Shown here piece by piece: positions 7,018 through 9,639 of a DNA stretch of 9,639 nucleotides (the first letter of the stretch is position 1; each line of letters begins with the position of its first letter). The DNA is taken from contig DKPS01000038.1 in the NCBI GenBank assembly GCA_002471345.1, positions 677 through 10,315 on the forward strand. The letters run 5' to 3'. The DNA comes from Saprospiraceae bacterium UBA7328. Lineage in GTDB: Bacteria; Bacteroidota; Bacteroidia; Chitinophagales; Saprospiraceae. The notes beneath the pieces are model-generated. The model saw only the letters and a list, made by a program, of their open reading frames with translations. It had not been told where the DNA came from and made no database searches. The position numbers and the translations under genes were made by a program.

Positions 7018-9198
7018 ATGAAAAATATTTTTAAATTCTTAACATATATCTTATTCGCTATATTGGTTATTGTCATTGGAGTTTTAGTATTCTTTAATGC
7101 AAATTATAATAGTGCAAATAGTGAATTGCAAGCCGCTCAATCCAATTTCCCCAAGAATAATAAACCTTTCTTTCAATTCGAGTTTGATCATAATGCCGAA
7201 AGTGAACTGTCTTTATTACCTACACCCAAAGAATATTTTTGGAAAAACGGTCAATTCGATTGGCCATCAAATTGGGAAATATCCTCCAATATTCCAACTG
7301 CTACAGAGTGGGTAAATCGACTTTTAATTAATTCAGAGTCAGCCATAAAAGGAGCAAAGATTCACTTTTTATATCAAGAATCTTTATCCGATGAAGGATA
7401 TGACCTCGATATTAACCCGACTAATATTGAAATCAAATACAAGACTAAATCTGGGGCTTATTATGCCTTGGTCACATTACATCATTTACAAAATCAATTT
7501 CCTACAACAATAAATTGCCTTACAATTAAAGATGAACCAGATTTAAGGATTAGGGGCCTCATGCATGATATAAGCAGAGACAAGGTACCTCAACGGCATA
7601 CACTGAAGGAGTTAGTTGATCAACTCTCTATGCTCAAATACAATCATTTGGAATTATATGTGGAAGGATTTTCATTTGGATATCCTAGTTTTAAACATCT
7701 TTGGCAAAATACAGAAACACCAATAACTCCAGAAGAAATTCAAGAATTAGACGCCTATTGTAAAGATCGGTTCATTGAACTTGTTCCCAATCAAAATTCA
7801 CTTGGGCATATGCAAGCTTGGTTAGAAACTCCTGAATTTGAAAATTTGGCAGAATGCCCAGAAGGCTTCGAGGTTATGCCAATGAGAAAAATGAAAACAA
7901 CTATTGACCCATCTAACCCAAAAAGCATTGAGTTAATAAAACAAATGACTCAAGACCTATTACCTCATTTCAGCTCTGATAAATTCAATGTAAATCTTGA
8001 TGAACCATTTGAGTTAGGGCATTGTAACAACAAAGAATTAGCTGATCGAATTGGTGTAGGTCAAATCTACCTTAATTATGTATTAGAAATCTTTGAAATA
8101 GTAAAAGATCATGATAAAGAATTCTGGATGTGGGGAGATATCATCGGGAAACACCCTGAACTTTTGGACCAATTACCTAATGATATAACTGTACTAGAAT
8201 GGGGATATGAGAAGGAACACCCTTTCGATGAAAATACAGCTCGAATAAAAAAAAGAGGTTTAGACTTCTTAGTTTGCCCAGGCACCAGTAGCTGGATGAC
8301 ACTCACTGGAAGGACAGACAATATGCTTGGGAATATTGAAAATGCAATTTTGAGCGGTATTAAAAACAGTGCAAAAGGCATGTTGCTTACGGATTGGGGA
8401 GATATGGGTCATTGGCAATATTTGCCTGTTAGTTTTCCTGGTATAGCATATGCTGGGGCCATTAGTTGGAATAGTTCCACATCAAGAAGTCTTTCGTTAG
8501 AAAAATATCTGAATGTACATATGATTGAAGATAAGGATCAAGACATAGGTAACATTGTTATGGAAATGGGCCGATCTTACCATTTTGAAGATCGCCACTT
8601 ACCCAATATGAGTCACAATTTCATGGCCTATCAATTTGGTATTTCCAACCCTGTTTTGGAAAACACAATTTATAGTGCCATTGAGAAAAAACTACCTGAA
8701 CTGGCTGGAGCAGATGTTGTACATCGAATTCAATCTCGCTTTGAAAATAAAAAAGAGTTTCAAATAGATGAATTGAATAATCACCTCAATAGCTTAGAGA
8801 TAAGACTTAATAAAAATGTAAATGAATCAAATATTAATCAACAATCAGATAATAAAAAAGTAATAAGAAACGAGTTAAAGAATGGAATTCAAATGGTTCG
8901 ATTAGGAGCAGAAATAAGAAACTATAGTCAACAAAAAGAACATTGGTCACCTACTGAAAGAATCGAATATCTCACCATTATGCAAAACAGGTTAGAAGAC
9001 ATTCAAGATGAACATAAGAGACTTTGGAATCTTAGAAACAAACCTGGTGGGTTAACAAGAAGTATGGAGTCATTTAAAAATCTCGAGACTCAAATCATAA
9101 ACTTAATAGAAATTGAAACCGAAGGTGGTTTTAATAAAACTCTTAATTATTATAAGGAAAAGATTATTGCCGGAGGAGCAAATTGGTATCTCAATTGA
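7018..9198 (+). CDS. Membrane-anchored GH20-type beta-N-acetylhexosaminidase
   Basis: This 726-residue protein begins with a basic residue and one hydrophobic helix (about 5-27) with no clear signal peptidase site and no lipobox cysteine, so it is probably an inner-membrane anchor with the enzyme in the periplasm. Residues about 65-175 resemble the GH20 N-terminal alpha/beta domain (LLPTPKEYFW at the start, KSGAYYALVTL near the end). The catalytic barrel starts at RIRGLMHDISRDKVPQR (177-193; Arg187 is the sugar-binding arginine candidate). The catalytic Asp-Glu pair is Asp328-Glu329 in NVNLDEPFELG, with Trp395 (LEWGY) and Trp460 (TDWGD) as pocket candidates. After about residue 500 follows a ~225-residue mostly helical, charged tail including LWNLRNKPGGLTRS (669-682). 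The expected reaction is release of terminal GlcNAc/GalNAc from glycans by substrate-assisted catalysis. The active-site context differs from the common HIGGDE form and recalls the smaller GH20C-like enzymes. It stands alone, with no SusC/SusD pair beside it. Confidence 0.85.
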   Translation: MKNIFKFLTYILFAILVIVIGVLVFFNANYNSANSELQAAQSNFPKNNKPFFQFEFDHNAESELSLLPTPKEYFWKNGQFDWPSNWEISSNIPTATEWVNRLLINSESAIKGAKIHFLYQESLSDEGYDLDINPTNIEIKYKTKSGAYYALVTLHHLQNQFPTTINCLTIKDEPDLRIRGLMHDISRDKVPQRHTLKELVDQLSMLKYNHLELYVEGFSFGYPSFKHLWQNTETPITPEEIQELDAYCKDRFIELVPNQNSLGHMQAWLETPEFENLAECPEGFEVMPMRKMKTTIDPSNPKSIELIKQMTQDLLPHFSSDKFNVNLDEPFELGHCNNKELADRIGVGQIYLNYVLEIFEIVKDHDKEFWMWGDIIGKHPELLDQLPNDITVLEWGYEKEHPFDENTARIKKRGLDFLVCPGTSSWMTLTGRTDNMLGNIENAILSGIKNSAKGMLLTDWGDMGHWQYLPVSFPGIAYAGAISWNSSTSRSLSLEKYLNVHMIEDKDQDIGNIVMEMGRSYHFEDRHLPNMSHNFMAYQFGISNPVLENTIYSAIEKKLPELAGADVVHRIQSRFENKKEFQIDELNNHLNSLEIRLNKNVNESNINQQSDNKKVIRNELKNGIQMVRLGAEIRNYSQQKEHWSPTERIEYLTIMQNRLEDIQDEHKRLWNLRNKPGGLTRSMESFKNLETQIINLIEIETEGGFNKTLNYYKEKIIAGGANWYLN

Positions 9199-9208
9199 AT
9201 TGATACCA
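9184..9208 (+). terminator. Inverted repeat around the GH20 stop codon
   Basis: TGGTATC (9184-9190) and GATACCA (9202-9208) form perfect 7-bp arms around an 11-nt loop that contains the TGA stop (9196-9198). There is no T-tract directly after it on the plus strand, so a classical intrinsic terminator is not shown. It may still end or protect the GH20 mRNA. Confidence 0.3.
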
Positions 9209-9238
9209 GATTTAGAATAATTCGATTTTCAAAAAAAA

Positions 9239-9268
9239 GTACCCGGAACTGGACTTGAACCCGCAAGG
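9239..9268 (-). repeat. Diverged second copy of the tRNA-Leu 3' end
   Basis: This segment matches the 3' end of the tRNA-Leu at 9575-9604 in direct orientation with an exact offset of 336 bp. Over 30 aligned positions 27 are identical; mismatches are at 9248, 9250 and 9266. In RNA sense it holds the T-loop strand GCGGGTTCAAGT and the acceptor strand TCCGGGT, but the T-stem partner is CCAGT instead of CCCGC and CCA is replaced by CTT. No anticodon or D arm lies upstream, so it is a remnant and not a tRNA gene. An A8 run (9231-9238; T8 in tRNA sense) follows immediately and may be the original terminator tract of the tRNA. Confidence 0.85.
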
Positions 9269-9279
9269 TGAAGAAGCCA

Positions 9280-9296
9280 TCCCGATTCTATCGGGA
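9280..9296. repeat. Perfect 7-bp hairpin containing the GIY-YIG stop codon
   Basis: TCCCGAT (9280-9286) and ATCGGGA (9290-9296) pair perfectly around a 3-nt loop. In the minus strand the sequence reads TCC CGA TAG AAT CGG GA, so it encodes the last Ser-Arg and the stop of the nuclease relic. CCCGAT/ATCGGG palindromes recur as dispersed elements in some Bacteroidota genomes as far as I recall; whether this one recurs needs the genome. It lies just before the tRNA 3'-end copy. Confidence 0.6.
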
Positions 9297-9539
9297 CGAA
9301 TCTATCAATTCTTCTAAATATCTCTTTGACTTTAAAGATTTCAAATATCCTTCTCTCTTCATGGTTTCTGATCTACTTTGAAAATTTTCATGGTATATGA
9401 GAACCTATGGAATATACGCTTTTGTAGATTTTACATATCTATTATTGTGTCGTTCCAGTCTTTTAAAAAGGTTATTCGTTTGACCAATATAATTGCGATC
9501 AAATTTAATGGAATACAATATATATACATAAAACACCAA
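9288..9539 (-). pseudogene. GIY-YIG endonuclease relic with internal amber codon
   Basis: Reading the minus strand from TTG at 9539 (or GTG at 9536) gives 83 codons that align end to end with the small single-domain GIY-YIG nucleases (YhbQ/UPF0213-like) common in Bacteroidota. It shows YVYIL (4-8, the GIY element), NYIGQT (16-21, the YIG element), RLERH (27-31), Glu58 in SRSETMKRE (55-63, metal-binding position) and the C-terminal YLKSLKSKRYLEELI (65-79). Codon 45 (9405-9407) is TAG; relatives have Trp in this PW-LIY context, so a single TGG to TAG change breaks the frame, which stays open afterwards to the TAG at 9288. No ATG is available and an in-frame TAG lies upstream at 9543-9545, so the original start may also have decayed to TTG. 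Catalytic positions are intact, so inactivation looks recent. It begins 33 bp after the tRNA-Leu 3' end. Amber readthrough is an unlikely alternative. Confidence 0.85.
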
Positions 9540-9572
9540 TGTCTATAGGGTTTTATCTGACTCAATCTGCAT

Positions 9573-9639
9573 TGGTACCCGGAGCGGGACTTGAACCCGC
9601 ACGGCCCGTTCGGGCCAACGGATTTTAAGTCCGTCGTGT
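9573..9639 (-). tRNA. tRNA-Leu(UAA), 5' end outside the window
   Basis: The minus strand from 9639 holds the end of the D arm, the anticodon arm (stem ACGGA/TCCGT, loop CTTAAAA, anticodon TAA at 9627-9625), a long class II variable arm (GGCCC/GGGCC stem), the T arm (GCGGG-TTCAAGT-CCCGC) and the acceptor 3' strand TCCGGGT with discriminator A and an encoded CCA (9575-9573). The long variable arm and UAA anticodon, which reads UUA/UUG codons, identify a leucine tRNA. The 5' acceptor strand and most of the D arm are beyond the window end. Its 3' end is partly repeated 336 bp downstream, past a GIY-YIG gene relic. Confidence 0.95.

Noticed and set aside
7097..7315. Alternative plus-strand frame of 72 codons within the GH20 N-terminal region
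   Set aside because: It sits inside the GH20 coding frame and its translation has no recognisable motif.
8109..8381. Open minus-strand frame of 90 codons inside the GH20 gene
   Set aside because: It is antisense to the conserved catalytic barrel and shows no domain of its own.
9239..9330. A second functional tRNA gene ending in the T-arm-like sequence
   Set aside because: No anticodon arm, D arm or matching 5' acceptor strand can be found upstream in tRNA sense; the T stem has an A-G mismatch and the CCA is lost. The upstream sequence is instead the C-terminal coding part of the GIY-YIG relic.

Overview
The window is AT-rich chromosomal DNA that looks like a free-living Bacteroidota bacterium, probably in the Cytophagales/marine flexibacter range. 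The evidence is the Bacteroidota-style N-terminus of the YebC protein (MGRAFEFRKARKMKRW), start codons preceded by A-rich sequence rather than clear Shine-Dalgarno motifs, and the general style of the proteins. I cannot name a genus from sequence alone.

Layout: (1) 1-1583 (+) holds a YebC/TACO1-family gene followed after 17 bp by a two-domain 3-mercaptopyruvate sulfurtransferase that starts at TTG; they are probably one transcript. (2) 1626-2555 (-) is a membrane fatty acid hydroxylase/sterol desaturase family enzyme, convergent with the sulfurtransferase and divergent from the next block. (3) 2795-5657 (+) holds a long (601 aa) acyl-CoA dehydrogenase with the extra C-terminal domain, then an SDR oxidoreductase. 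Both leaders carry a perfect inverted repeat. With the hydroxylase, this makes a small lipid/acyl-CoA neighbourhood. (4) 5716-6711 (-) is an adenosine-deaminase-superfamily enzyme whose signature fits adenine deaminase better than adenosine deaminase. (5) 7018-9198 (+) is a membrane-anchored GH20-type beta-N-acetylhexosaminidase. (6) 9231-9639 (-) is a tRNA-Leu(UAA) locus cut by the window end.

The most interesting part is region 6. Directly downstream of the tRNA-Leu lies an unlisted, broken GIY-YIG endonuclease gene (about 83 codons, one internal amber codon where homologues have Trp). It is followed by a perfect hairpin that contains the gene's own stop codon, and then by a second, diverged copy of the last ~27-30 nt of the tRNA-Leu gene. 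The two tRNA 3'-end copies lie in direct orientation exactly 336 bp apart with the nuclease relic between them. This architecture suggests a very small element that inserted at, or duplicated, a tRNA 3' end: a mini homing-type unit with no integrase.

The rest of the window is ordinary metabolic gene content: sulfur transfer, lipid oxidation, purine salvage and aminosugar hydrolysis. No CRISPR array, insertion sequence transposase or rRNA was seen.
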